Assembly: GCA_022695795.1 (NCBI GenBank)
Contig: MU404061.1
Span: forward strand, 620,001-684,000
DNA length: 64,000 bases
Direction: 5' to 3'
From: Biscogniauxia marginata
Lineage: Eukaryota; Ascomycota; Sordariomycetes; Xylariales; Xylariaceae
The notes below the pieces were generated by a model, which saw nothing but the letters and a program-made list of their open reading frames with translations, ran no database searches and was not told the DNA's origin. Positions 13,898 through 26,191 of the stretch are shown one piece after another; position 1 is the first letter of the stretch; the number at the start of each line of letters is the position of its first letter. The position numbers and the translations under genes are program-made.

Positions 13898-14360
13898 GCC
13901 CAGGATGTTCAGCTTCGTGTGCGCGTGCATCCTAGTTGCATTTACCGAGTCGCCATGAGCCTGGAGATCAAGGCCTTGGTAATTGGCAGTCTTGTAATGG
14001 ATCTTGGTACGTGCAAAGCGGCATGTCTCCTCTAAAGCTTAAGCAATTTGATCTTCAGCCGCGTATTCACCCTTCCAAGTACGGAGACTCTCCGACTGGG
14101 AGGACATGTAGCTGCACGTGCGGTTGTCAACCATGTTCAGAAGGGGTGATCACTGGGCATTTTCAAGAGTATTGGTGACAGTATGAGGAGGCCGGAAGGT
14201 TGATGAATTCGACCCCGCTGCCGCATCGCGGCCGGAAATAATGCAAATGCCAGTTTCCCTTGAAACTATTGCCTACCATCCTCTTTAATGGGTCATGGTA
14301 TGCCTGATATGATAAGTAGAGTCGTGGGGGTCGCGTCCTACCGTAACTGGTTTTAGGTGT

Positions 14361-14398
14361 TCTCTTCACTCTCTCTTCACTCTCTCTTCACTCTCTCC
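14361..14398. repeat. 11-bp tandem minisatellite
   Basis: The unit TTCACTCTCTC repeats with a period of exactly 11 bases. The TTCAC cores start at 14365, 14376 and 14387. It is pyrimidine-only apart from one A per unit. Confidence 0.85.
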
Positions 14399-17300
14399 TA
14401 AAGACTTCTACCAACTACCGCAGGGTGGAGAACGGTCGTAAGAATATCGATCAACTCCGGCATATGCTCGGTATTAGAGCCACATTAATCTGTAGTCTTC
14501 CTGTATGGATGGAATAAAGAAGGGTTAGAAGAGAACAAAAAAAGGGGTCTCCACAAGATGACCCCCCAACGCGACGTAAAGTGCACGGGCTCCACGCGAT
14601 GATCTGGAAGCCAAAACGTTATAGCGCTTGCTAGAGGCAGTGATGAATCTAACGGACTGAGAATTCGCGACAGTATGAGCATTAGCGAGAAGCATGTTAT
14701 GCATCTAAGTTTAGCTGGGGACAAAAGCCTCGGATATCGAGGCCGATGTTGACTATCTACATTAAACCCCACCCCGTATACAGAATACGTCCGTAGTATC
14801 TGTGTGATTTGCAACGGCTATCGAGAGCGTGCAATAGCGACAAGACAAGCTGGGATCGCCGCTTGGCTCCTGCGTGCCACTGGGCTGAATGCGACTTGCA
14901 AATCTTGTGACGGTCGCCAACTAGCACACCTTTGCCATTGGCCTGCAGGCGCTAGATGGACTAAAGAGAACCTTTAGTGGTTCCCTTGGTGGCTAGAAAC
15001 TATACATCCCTGTAAAATAGCCTTGCATCTCGCAACCTGATAAGTTGACGCAAGGAGGGTTCTTGACTGTGCGTCTTCAAGCCTCGTGAGTAAAGAAGTA
15101 CCTGTAGCTCGGCAGGTGATGAAGGTTGAACAAAAGATGAATGGAAGGACTCCTATTCCCAATGCGATGGGTAAATATAGTCTAATTAAAGACGTTTCCG
15201 CCTTGGACCGAGTCCTTTCAAACTGATATCGGAGTTATTGTTAGACGTTACATAGGTCAGCTCCAGTGACACAGCAGCATCCTTAGGAGATATTACTGAG
15301 GCGCTCGCTCCAATACGCTCGACCTCGATTTTGGGAAAAGCTACTAGTGGTTAGTATTACATGCTCCTAGTCATGGCCGAATAGCAAGTGCAGGTGATGA
15401 TGTATATAAATGCAGGTTGTCAACCCGAGTTTGATAGGTTTGTTAGTTAGCCTTGTGAAGGAATATGCGAGACACTTCTATTATGCCCTGAACAGGTATG
15501 CGTTCACCCTGCACTGCTAGGGTCGGGAGCTGGGATCCGCTAACCCCGACCAAATCAGCGTCTCTCCGTTTTCCCAATCCGCTTGCCTCACGGCTCTTTT
15601 CTCCCTCGAATCCTTCACTGGTAAACCTAACATCATGTCGCCTCCTATGTCCTCATAACTGGCCAGAGATGAGCATAACCCGTCCCAGGTTTTTCCCAGT
15701 TCGAGGCCTCTATATCATACGATCCAGTACAGGTGTGCAGTCTTTATCGGGAAGTTGGATGGTCTAGATTGAGGCGCCTCCAAGAAAGATGGACATATTC
15801 TTAGCGGCAAGGAAACACTGGCAAGTACAGGTATGATGATACTAGTACTAGTACACGCCGATATGCAGTCGAGTCAATTTCATTTTTTTAGAAGTACGAA
15901 CGAATGCAGCCGTCCATGATGTATAAGAGAGGTGTTTATAAGTCCGATCCAAGAGAGATATCTCAGCTCGCCTCAAGCAGCTTGCGCGCATCCTTTATGA
16001 CAGGCCCAAATAGGAACTACATGTGGGATTTTCAAGGGTCCTAAGCGCATTGTCTTCTATATGAAATCCGCTTGCGTCTGTGTATACCATACGTAACAGA
16101 CATTCTCTGAAATTAACCATACTAGGCTAGTCTTTCTCATCATTTGGCTGGGATCCAACCTAGTAGTGACGCCCGTTCTAATTTCTGCCAGTCAACTTAG
16201 TCCCGCACGGCTTGCTGAGTATACCTTGCTCCTGTCCACCTGCCACCCTATTCTTTGCAGAGCCGCGAATGGGCTCAAGGCGAACAGGCGGCTCGAGCTG
16301 CTCGAATTATGACCTCGAACTTTTGACAAGACGGACATACGCAAGCACCTAGTACGTCTCAACCCGCCTATCGCCTTAGGGAGCGACAGGTGCTAAGTGG
16401 GAACCCCCTCTCGATGCAGCAAAACTACTAGACTAACTAGACTCATTACTACTCGAGGTATCCTTAAGTACCCTCTGGTCTCCTCCAGGGTCCCGCTAGT
16501 GCTGCATGAGTACGCTAGGACCGTAGAGTGGTGGAGGAGTCCTTGGGATGTTGCGATAGTCGACATGGGTCTGAGAGGCGCCAAGCACCAACCCCATCCC
16601 ACCTGCATCCACCACCTCTATGTCCATCACCAGCCAGTCTCGTCGCCTGCCCGCAAGCCCGTATCTATGTCTCTCACACTGCCTTCCTCTACAGTACGGC
16701 ATGGCTTTCTACGAGAAAGTGGTATGGGTGGATGAATGGGCGGACGGATGGTGGTATGCCAGACGCCTACGCATGCTAGCCTAGTTACTCACATCACACT
16801 ATACGAAGCGGGCGAGTCGGCTTAGTTTTCGTCAGAGCCTCGTAGGATGAGCTCTGGTATTCGCACTTACTTAGGCCGGGCCTCTTATGCTTCACATACT
16901 AAGCAGTAGCTCATGAGTATCTCATCTCTACCCAAACATGCCAGAGGCCGGATTAGGGTGGAGAAGTTCGACTCTGGATCCTTCATAGCATCGGCCCTAC
17001 GCCGTTTTCCAATCCAACCCTGTCTTAGGCCTACCAATACGTTGATGTGCATCTCCCGCCCACAATATCGCTGTTTTCCGCTAGCGGCCCCACGGGTATC
17101 ACATCGACGGTCCAAATAAGACCTACCTACACTCCACCTCCGCTGCCCGAACCCGACCCCTCCATCTGCTTCCTCCTTTCCCCCTACAAATGTGGCATTC
17201 ATTATTGCAGCTTGACCAAACATCGACGTGTCTCGATCACCCTCCTTTCTGCGTTCTGCCCAACAAGCCTCTCGGAGCACTTCTTGTGGACGCTTAACTA

Positions 17301-17530
17301 CTTGGTGGTGGCTTCTGGTGACGACCGACTCGAGGATCGCCGCATCATTTTACCCGAGTCCTACGACATGGACCTATAACCCCGGACTAAGAGTGCTCTG
17401 ATCTTTAGTAAGAGTTGCCACTCTGATTCGGTTTTTAAAAGGCTATTCTTTACGACAAGCTTCTCCCCTTACAGGAGGGTCGTCATCTATCCAAGCTGCC
17501 TGGTGGGCATGGTCTCATTGTCATCAAGCC

Positions 17531-19706
17531 ATGGATTGCTCGTTGACTATTGTTCCGGAGGAAGGGGAACTCTCATGGTCAGACAATCACAGTATGGCAT
17601 CTGAGGAAAGCACTACCATCGTTATGCCTAACGCTTCCCTATGGACGAATCCCGTCCCGGTAACACGAATGGATACTGGGCAGCTATCTCCCATTAGCAC
17701 CGAGCTCGAGATGCCGTCAGTTAACGGCGCATCTGGATCTACCGTCACGACCATGATTCACTCTACTACCTCGTCAAGCGCGGGGTCCTGGAGTTCTAGC
17801 TATAAAGATAGCACCGACGCGGATGACGCCGAGCATGATGTGAATTGGGAAAAGGATTCTGACGAGATACTCACCGTGCCCAAGCTGGAGCCTACAGAAG
17901 ATGACTTTCATATGGACGATGTTAAGGAGGCTCCCCACACACCAGTGCCAGAACGGAAGGATGCACCTCCGGTACAGATCAAGACCAAGAGGCCACGAGG
18001 ACGACCCCGGAAGCACCCACTGGCTCCCCAGGTAACAGCCAACAAAGTAGCCAAGGGACGCTCAAAGACCGGGTGCATCACATGTCGGAAAAGAAAGAAG
18101 AAATGCGACGAGGCAAAACCACGCTGTGAGTCTATTGGTTTTATCCATGATCGCAGACTTCTCTAATCCCCAGCAGGTTTGAATTGTGAGAAAAATGCCG
18201 TCGTCTGCGAAGGCTATCACGAAAAGACTATATGGAAAAGTGGCCGGGAGAAAGCAGAAGAAGGTATTCTTGTCCCTCATTTAACTCGCCTGCAGCTTTC
18301 TAATACCCTATGTAGAACGGTACAGGAAGCATAGCCTCCCACACATCACACTTCAACCGATTTTTCAAGGAGTTGAAACTCCTGAAGACATGGTCTTCCT
18401 CAATCACTACATTAGTCATTTGAGTGGTGTTCTCACAGTCGAAAGCCAACACAAGAACGCCTTCAAGGATATGCTACTGCAGATGGCCGTTGAACATCGT
18501 GGCCTCATGCATTCGATACTCTCAGTAGCGAGCAGACATATTGACTATGATACACCATATGGGGTCAAGATTCTCAACTCCAACCCGAAGATCACCCATA
18601 CTTCCTTGATGGCTAGGTCGCAATTTCATCATAATGCGGCCATGGAAAAACTGTGGGAACCGATAGGTGACGAGAACGAATCGGAACACAAGGTCAACCT
18701 CTCCCCTCGTTATGGCCAGATGCTTTGCCTTCTGCTGCAGACTCTCGCAGAGGGTAATCCTAATGGGGAACATCGGGTGCACCTCCAAGCGTACAAGAAC
18801 CTCATCCAGCAATCACCACCCCCAGATTCCGCTTTTCTTATCTTCATCACCGAGTTCCTCCAGTACCGTGTTTTTGCGGATGAGCTTATACGTTATCCTG
18901 ACGTCCAGACTCCACGTTTAGCAACAGAGGATTGGGAGCCATGGCTCACTATTGAACCGGCACGTTTGATTGGTATCGGTGACGGCTTGTTCCACTACCT
19001 AACGCAAATCACAACCATTAGAAACACTATCAGAGCCAATATGGCTGCCGAAGTCGACCCCGTCGTGGATTATACATCCTTGTATAGAGCTGCCGAGATT
19101 GATGCTGCTATTCGAGAGTGGACTCCTCGCTGGCCACCCGGAGATAGTCGAGATCGTGTCGGCCTCCTGTACAAGCAAATGATGTGGGTGTATTTGTTCA
19201 GGACTATCTATCCGCCATCGACAACATCGCCGCCGCCCCTTCTCGACAGTTCGGCAGAAAGGATCATGCCCCTTTCCCCGTCGTCGCAACCGCACTCTGC
19301 CCGCTCCCCGGGTATCATCGAACGGCCGAAAAGCAATCATGCAACGCCGCCCCGCGCCGAATCACCTCCACCGACCCGATACCCTCCCCATCATGATAAT
19401 CGAATAACACTGGCTGTCAATGAATCGCTTACGATTATGGATTCATTCAAATCCAGCGATCCCGTCCAGACCTTGCTGCTCATGCCTTGCCTAGTCATTG
19501 GCTGTGCCTGCTTCGACCCTGCACAGCAAGACCGGGTTAAGGCTTCTGTTAGAACTGTCCGTGGCTATACTGGACTCCGCAATTGCGATCGAGTAGGAGA
19601 AGTGCTCGAGGAAGTCTGGAGACTGATGGATCGGGGCGAATGGGCTCGTGTATGGGACTGGCAAGGGGTTGCTAGGAGTCTCGGACTTGACTTCTCCTGC
19701 GCCTAG
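17531..19706 (+). CDS. Zn2Cys6 transcription factor with AT-hook
   Basis: Predicted nuclear regulator of 690 residues in three exons: 17531-18125, 18177-18263 and 18316-19706. The N-terminal 150 residues are acidic and Ser/Thr-rich, like an activation or linker region. An AT-hook core (KRPRGRPRKH, about residues 153-162) directly precedes the Zn2Cys6 binuclear cluster. The cluster has C182-x2-C185-x6-C192-x6-C199-x2-C202-x6-C209 and is split by intron 1 inside the C199 codon; splicing restores PRCLNCEKNAVVC. The downstream part (FLNHYISHLSGVLTVESQHK and on) resembles the N-terminal portion of the fungal-specific regulatory domain Fungal_trans_2. A Pro/Ser-rich insert lies near residues 505-555. 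The ATG at 17531 is the first in frame. The target genes cannot be inferred: both flanks are long spacers. Confidence 0.9.
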
Positions 19707-20773
19707 ATATCCAACCGCACATCTGCCCCATTTTCAGCACACTGCATACGAACCAATATTCACGATGGCGATCTTTCTCAACAGACTAACGATATACGGT
19801 TACTCAGATCATCATGGTCGAACCACTTTTCTCCTCGCCCCCCTCTCCCTTCGCGTCTGTTTGCCTCACGAGTGACTTGGTCACGGATTACGTCTTTTCT
19901 ACTATCAGCCTTTTTTTTTTGCATTTGCATTTGCTTTATTGGTTTCAAAATCATCATTTTAAACAAGTGTTAGTTATAGGCGCATCATGGCGCTATTCCG
20001 GGACAAGTGGGAGAACGGCGACCACGCGAATGGGATGGAAGGGGGGTTTATGGCGTCACAAGGTTGATACGCTCCTGGGTAGCATATCGTCCTGCATGAC
20101 TACTAGGATATCTACATGGTTTTCTCATACCGCCGGGAAAGGCAGGACACCTAAAAAAAACTTGGCTTGGTGGTTGATTGATTTGGATTTGGCGTTTACT
20201 GGTATACCTAGGCTTTTTTGGATGGGCTAATTTGGTCTCTATTTTCTTCAAAATTTCTTCGCACTCTCTTTACCCCAAACATCCTTTTCTTTGTTTTCTT
20301 TGCATTCTATGGAGCATCGAGATTACGTACATGTATGCATCTCATAGGGCCAGGCGAAGCGCTCGCGAGTCCCTCGGTCATGGAAGGCGACCTGAATATA
20401 TCTCTTTCAGCTAGGCTATTCGGCCTAAGCATATCTTACCACGATGTTTGAACCATGTTCTGTGAAATTGACACTATGTTCTTTCCCCTCTGGTATTAAA
20501 CCTCCAAAATTTGATACTATCATTTTACAAAAATTTCAAGTCATAGCAAGAGTAATACTTAATGCATTGTCCTTTCAGCTTTTCCCTTAGTACAAAAGCG
20601 ACAGGATGTTTTGGGATAAACTTTGGCATATTAACAGAATACACAAACCCGTAGGGAGTCTATGGAAGAGTTGCCTTTGGTTTATACCCCTAAACACCAA
20701 CGGCGCGTAATAGAGCTGGTTTAAAGGACGTAGAACTGCAAAATCTTGAAATAGTCTGAAATTTTCTGTTTGA

Positions 20774-21043
20774 AATCTTCAGAGATTACAGGATGAAACT
20801 TACCGCAAGGGAACGTATTTAGATCTAGTACCATTACTTTCGTATAAAGGAATATAGGATCGCCATCGCGCGACTAGAATGGTAGAACGACCGGTCAGAG
20901 AAAATGACCGGGTATACAAAATTTTTAACGAAAAGGAAGGTAGAATAGTCAAGATCCTCGTAGGATCCGACAACTGGCTCATCTTAGGAGAGAAGATCTG
21001 CTTCGAAGGAGAAGTGAACATCGAGCTCGAGGTCGACCCCTGA
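20774..21043 (+). pseudogene. coding relic with one in-frame TAG, family unknown
   Basis: One frame runs for 89 codons with a single internal stop, TAG at 20855-20857, and ends at TGA 21041-21043. After the TAG there are 61 open codons with coding-like composition, for example ENDRVYKIFNEKEGRI followed by GSDNWLILGEKICFEGEVN. An internal TAG is what RIP-like C-to-T change of CAG gives. It could be part of a retroelement or a host gene. I recognise neither. Confidence 0.3.
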
Positions 21044-21182
21044 GTACCCTGTGCGCCAAGTACCAAATCCTCCGCGCGGGAATTCCCCTAACAAATCACT
21101 TCTCGATCCAGGTGGACTTCAAGTGTGAGATCTTCTACTCCGACTAACCCCTCAGCCTCTAGGGGCCGTCTGCGACTGGCGC

Positions 21183-21203
21183 GGCTAGGTCTATGACCTA
21201 GCC
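21183..21203. repeat. perfect 9-bp hairpin
   Basis: GGCTAGGTC and GACCTAGCC are perfect inverted arms around a 3-base TAT loop. It sits in non-coding DNA just after the coding relic. It has no T-run, and I see no tRNA-like arms around it. Confidence 0.6.
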
Positions 21204-22001
21204 ATGCCGCAGTGTTGCGTGGAGTTGAGGGGTGACTACTGGCTTGGGAGCATGCAGAAGGCTGCATTCCGCCTGGCACGGACTGAGGGCTAGAGACACG
21301 GGACTTCCAAGTCCCTGCGGAAGGTGAGATCGATTAAAACGACCACGCCTATTGTTTCATCGGGGGACATCTGATTCCTCCCTATTCGATTTCAGGGTGC
21401 CGATAGCGCATGACTAGGTCCCGAAAAGAAGGGTCTTGTTCCCCTGAAGACTCACGGTTTTGTTGGGAAGTAGGTGATGTAAGATTATGGTAGTGCGAGG
21501 TACGTCACGGTCGAATCACTCGAATAACACGATCGCGTCAACGTTCAGACCGCGATTGATAAAGCTACTGCGGGGGACAGCTGAGGTTGTAGTGGTATTG
21601 GCCTGCCATAATTATGCACATCGCTAAGGGGCTTTAAAGGCACCGACGATACACATGGCTGCATGAGGGGCTACAACTATCGATGAGTAGTGTTACTAAT
21701 TACAAGGGAATATCAGTGGCATTCGATATCTATAAGTGGATATGCCCTTTGTGAGCACTATGAATGGGTATTTAGTGCTAACTGCAATGCAGAAGAGCCT
21801 CAGCAACGCTCTTCATTTCCGCTGTTCAGCTTCTTTAGCATATCTCAAGTATGCATTATTCGTGTGTTTTCGCCGCATTTGTATGGTGTGATAAAGTTTT
21901 CATTAGCCAACAGATAAAAGGCATTGGCTGAGGGGGGACATCCCCTAGTATCCTTTCAGGTCGAGCAAGAGAAGCTATCGCTATTTGTCGGACTTCTCCA
22001 C

Positions 22002-24302
22002 TCAAGTATGGGATTGTTGGCTCAGTGAAAACTCAGGCCGCGTCCAATCAAAGGTATCAAGCAAATCAAAGTCGAAATCCACCTGCATGGAGAAATTCCA
22101 ATCAAAAGCGCCAGTTGATCCGTATCCAGTCAGGGAGACGTTCAATGCTTGATCTAGTACATGCTTAATGATAGACTTGCAATTGCCACAGAGGTCACCA
22201 TTTGGTGCAGTCGGCCTAATCCAGTCAAGGAAGCCTACTAAGAGGCTAAGTTTCTGGATGATCTTAGACCGTGTGATGTCTGTGCCCTGGGGAGGATTGC
22301 CGTGTAGAGTTGGTTTGAGTAGCTCTAAGCATAGGATCCCACCAGCTGGAACGGCATAAGCCATCACCTTACAGAGATGAAATTAGTCAAAATCGCCGAA
22401 CGTGCGGAGCAGGCAAGAAACTTACAAGCCATTCACAATCGGCCCGGATAGCCGCGAGCCTGTCGAAATGGGTCCAGAAAGGTAACGTATAGCTGACCAA
22501 GTCAAAACTGACTGATAAAAGATCGCTTTGATTATGGCCGTGACGAAGCAGGAGCCTCTCGACAAAGAACATATTCTGCAAATGCTCAAGCTTTAACAAT
22601 AACCTTGCATATAGTATATCTACCTCGACATTTGGGTCTTCAAGGTGCTCCACGCGGTATGTTAGTTGCTCGGGAAACTCGCTAAAGGTTCGTATCTCTC
22701 GATTTCGTATATCACTAAAGGTTCTCAGCCCAGACTTGAAGGAAACATGTGGATGAGAAAGCTTACAGGAGCGCCTCGACAGACACGACTTGTCCCTGGC
22801 CAAGAGCAAACTCAAATAGCTCCTCGCGAATGGCGGCAAGTATAGCTCTTCCACGCATTAGGCTACAGGAATGCACTACGCCTTCTGTGTTCCAACCCCT
22901 CCCATCGAGGGAATCTGCGGCCTTGATGAGTGAATTCTGATCCGTGAAGAGATCGTGATTCTTTATATCAAGGGGCAACGGTGTAGAGGCAAAACGGCGA
23001 CTAAGTAATGGTGGCCTTCCCGTAAACGACACAATGACCATATCAATGATGTATACCTGATGATATAGCCTTCTCTTAATCTCTGATGACAAAGTTGGAC
23101 GGTATGGTTTTGCATTATCCAAGACGTGGTAACCGAGGAATGTGAGCATTGCCACTGCTTCTGCATGATATGTCCACGCTTTAATGCCTACTTTCTATTA
23201 GCTAATTTCAAATAGGCAAGGTACATGTAATCTGTCGTTTAATAGACATGAATTAACCTACTTGCATCCCCAGAGACCATACTCTCTACGATAGACCTTC
23301 TATAGCTCAAGAAGAGCAACAATGTATTACAGCAGGAGAACTCCTTGCACAGATCGATACATAGCCCGAGACAGTCTCTCTCAACTAAGTGTGACTCGCT
23401 ACCATATTCATCTTGAATCTCATTCCTCTTGAGGGTGACAGGGTTTGAGTTGAAACTCCAAAAGATGAAGAATATGCCTAGGGTTTCCCACCTGATGTTC
23501 CTCCCTGAGAACTGGCCAAGCCAGCGTTCTGGTTGGGACTCGTCGTCTAAGAACGGCTTCATGGTATTAGTACATATAATCCCCACTAGTTCCTCTAATT
23601 GTGAATCACTCCGACTTGCACCGAAATAGTGACCGAAGGTGTCGTAAAACGAGTCTACGACCCCCTGCGCGAAGTAGTATATCCAGGCTTCAAACGGTCG
23701 GCCACGAAAGAACACCCTCCCGCTAACTTCGTCAGGCACATTTCGCAACACACTAAGACATATCTCATGAATTCTAGTAGAGATCACTCTAGGTGGAACT
23801 TCTACAGGAGGCTCATGACTCAGACTCCCGGAAATTGATTGGTTAGAGTTTGACCCTTGAAGCTGGGATAGGCTATTTTGTGTCTCCTCGTAGACGGTGC
23901 AAAAGCTAGTGAATCCTAGATAGCCCCGTCTCGCGGTGGCGGACTGCGGTACTTGACCCTCGGAACTGGTACCCCGAGCCAGCTGGGGCGAACTGAGGCT
24001 GATACGATGGGCCGACGGTGAAATGCTTGATATCGGAGACGGAAGAGGTGTCCTCGTCGTTGTTATCCGTACCGGACTAGCGATAAGATAGACGCAATCT
24101 TCCCCTTTTCGTCGTTTAATACATCTGTTGCAAATTGGCTGACGATGATCGCATGCAATTTTACGTCTACGGCATGGCTGATTACATTGGTAAGAAACCA
24201 AAAAAGTCGAGGTGCGTACATATTCATGCAGTGATCACTCACCTCGCAAGCCTGAGGCCGACCATTCGGTCGACGGAGGACCGGGGTTTCCAACGTGCTC
24301 AT
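22002..24302 (-). CDS. Zn2Cys6 transcription factor with fungal-specific regulatory domain
   Basis: Predicted nuclear regulator of 686 residues on the minus strand. Five exons, in transcription order: 24302-24243, 24177-23262, 23187-22767, 22723-22426 and 22367-22002. All phases close without a remainder. The N-terminus has the RRPNGRPQACE motif common before fungal zinc clusters. Intron 1 splits the cluster so that the spliced product has C19-x2-C22-x6-C29-x6-C36-x2-C39-x8-C48. The middle (around WTYHAEAVAMLTFLGYH, exon 3) and the following helical region match the layout of the Fungal_trans regulatory domain. The ATG at 24302 is chosen because it precedes the conserved motif by ten residues. 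The third intron is only 43 bases. The target is unknown. The gene converges with the regulator at 17531 across a 2.3 kb spacer. Confidence 0.88.
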
Positions 24303-24480
24303 GGGAGCGAATGACGGATTTCACATGCGCGTTATTATGATCAGCTGCTATCTCGGTAACACTACGCCAACGTCTCAGTGAAACATAAACACAAATGCGA
24401 GATGTGGGTGCATCCAAGATTGGTGAGGCTCTTGTAAAAGACGAACAAGAGGAAAGTAAAAGCTGCAGAACGAAATGCGC

Positions 24481-24499
24481 TCGGCTTCGGCTTCGGCTT
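24481..24499. repeat. TCGGCT hexanucleotide repeat
   Basis: Three perfect copies of TCGGCT plus one extra T lie upstream of the minus-strand regulator. Confidence 0.8.
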
Positions 24500-24582
24500 G
24501 AATCATCAAAATAGTACTCCACTTAAGTTTCGGAGGATTCTCATTCGCTATGGAGCCCACCCCGGGACTGAATTAGTCAAGC

Positions 24583-24658
24583 TCGGCTTGAAGCCGACGT
24601 AGGATTCAAGCACTTCAAACTGCGCGACGACGAGGTGTCTAAGACTCGTAATCGAGTC
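24583..24658. repeat. cluster of short perfect palindromes
   Basis: TCGGCTT-G-AAGCCGA (24583-24597) has 7-bp arms. GACTCG-TAAT-CGAGTC (24643-24658) has 6-bp arms, and its right arm overlaps a further CGAGTCCGAGTTA repeat. Such blocks occur at transposon ends and in regulator binding regions. This one lies 280-360 bases upstream of the regulator start at 24302. Confidence 0.5.
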
Positions 24659-24860
24659 CGAGTTACCAAAATAACTCGAAAATGAATACAAATTTAAATA
24701 TATCATATCTTTTCTCAATTATATACAAAAGATACGATCATACCAGACAGGGAAATAACTGTCTAGAAGAATATACTACGATTACGGATGAATACCCATC
24801 TCATCAACAAGTAAATAACCCCAACCCCCCTAAAAACTAAACCACATCGGTCGTTGTCAA

Positions 24861-25622
24861 ATGTCAACCTCATTGGCAGGAACAGCGCCCGCTATTGGTA
24901 ATCTAGACGATGCAGCATCGATGCAACGGTCTCCGCAGGAAAATTCTCCCGTTGCCCTTCGGCTTGCATTTAACGCTTCAGAGACAACCTTAATCGATGA
25001 GGCTAGAGCTCCACATGATAAAGCCAGCACCTCTCAGAAGACCTCCGAGGAGCCTAACCATGGTTCGTGGAACAGAAAAGACTAGCCCCTCTGATCAACA
25101 TCAAATATTGGCCGGTTCCGGATGCTAATTCGTGTTGCCGGGGGGTGTACAGGTGACCAAGCGGCCCGGGATTCGGAAGCCGGCTGAGCTCAAGAGAAGC
25201 CAGTGCCCGCCCGGATATCCAAGACCGTGGTAAAGGTCAAGTCAAAGCTGAAGAGGGGCGAGCGGGAGAGGCCCGGACCTGGCCCCTCGTGCGATTCGTA
25301 TCCGGACACGGTGTATATGTGGCGGGCGTTGGTTGGTGAGCAGCTTTTTTGACGTGGCCATGAGCAGATGGGAAAAGAACTGACTCCATTCACGGTAGAG
25401 ACCAAACTTTGATCCAAGGTTACATTTCCGTTTTCGACCAGTGGTGATGGGCCCTACGAGGCGCTAAGATCTGACCAGGGAGGGGGCGTCGGCAGGGGGT
25501 CGATGGATAGAACAACGTTCAGAAACGAAAAGGGAGGAAGTGTACTTGAGAGTACGAGATCTACTTTCGAGAAGGCAATGAAATTCATCATCGGTAAATT
25601 CAAACAGCCATATCTGGGGTAA
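24861..25622 (+). other. coding-like patch, unassigned
   Basis: Several plus frames are open in sequence: 24861-25085 (74 codons, begins MSTSLAGTAPAIGN), about 25200-25352 (includes GPSCDSYPDTVYMWRALVGE) and 25413-25622 (69 codons, includes GPYEALRSDQGGGVGRGS). No splice pattern joins them cleanly and I recognise no family. They may be the exons of a decayed gene or chance frames in GC-richer DNA. Confidence 0.2.
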
Positions 25623-26191
25623 GATGATGCAATACAAAGGGAAAAAAGGGGGGCCATCCGCTACAGGGATCGTTTAGATCTAATTACGAAAGGAGGTTGC
25701 GCTGAGGCGAGGGTACTTCCCAACGCTAAGGTTTAGGGTAGGATTTTTCCATATGCAAGCCTCCTCGTTTGGAGATGGTCTCGCATTGTTTCCCTTCATA
25801 GGCGAAGAATGGCTCTTCTTGGCAACAAGATCACCACCAAGGTACTTGGTGTAACCATGTTTTGACTTGTACACAACTTGTTAGGCTGAATGAGCAATTT
25901 AGATAAAGAATAGAAAAGTTTTTCTCTATGTTGTTGTCATTTCCTGTTTTCCTGACCTCGCTTGCCCAAACGCGAAGCTACCCAATCCTCTCCAATACAT
26001 GATGCAAATATACCCAGTCGAAGTCACTCGAACTACCGGGCAATAACAAATCTTCGTGACGTGTTGTCCACGTAGAGAACAAGACACGGCCCATTCGTTG
26101 CCCTAGAAATACTAAAAGGTTATTGTGATAAGTTTACTATCGCTGAACTTGTCAACGAATGAGCTAGGTTTATTAACTCTACCAATTACAC

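Larger units (their letters stand above)
7328..17530. other. 10 kb gene-poor stretch with coding relics
   Basis: I find no intact gene with recognisable domains. The stretch contains the decayed secreted-protein gene at 8168-8589, an unassigned 70-codon minus frame at 9205-9414, other short open frames (for example 10934-11158 on plus and 11671-11865 on minus) without start, splice or domain support, and two simple repeats near 13.9 and 14.4 kb. The last 700 bases (about 16.8-17.5 kb) are GC-richer and CT-rich and are probably the promoter and leader of the regulator at 17531. Confidence 0.5.
19707..22001. other. spacer between two regulator genes, with a coding relic
   Basis: The spacer begins with T-rich DNA, probably the 3' region of the regulator at 17531. 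It then contains a relic reading frame (20774-21043), a perfect short hairpin (21183-21203) and non-coding DNA up to the convergent end of the minus-strand regulator. No intact gene was seen. Confidence 0.5.

Noticed and set aside
16393..17379. Several overlapping frames of 70-130 codons on both strands before the AT-hook regulator
   Set aside because: They are low-complexity translations of a GC/CT-rich promoter region without conserved motifs or splice support.
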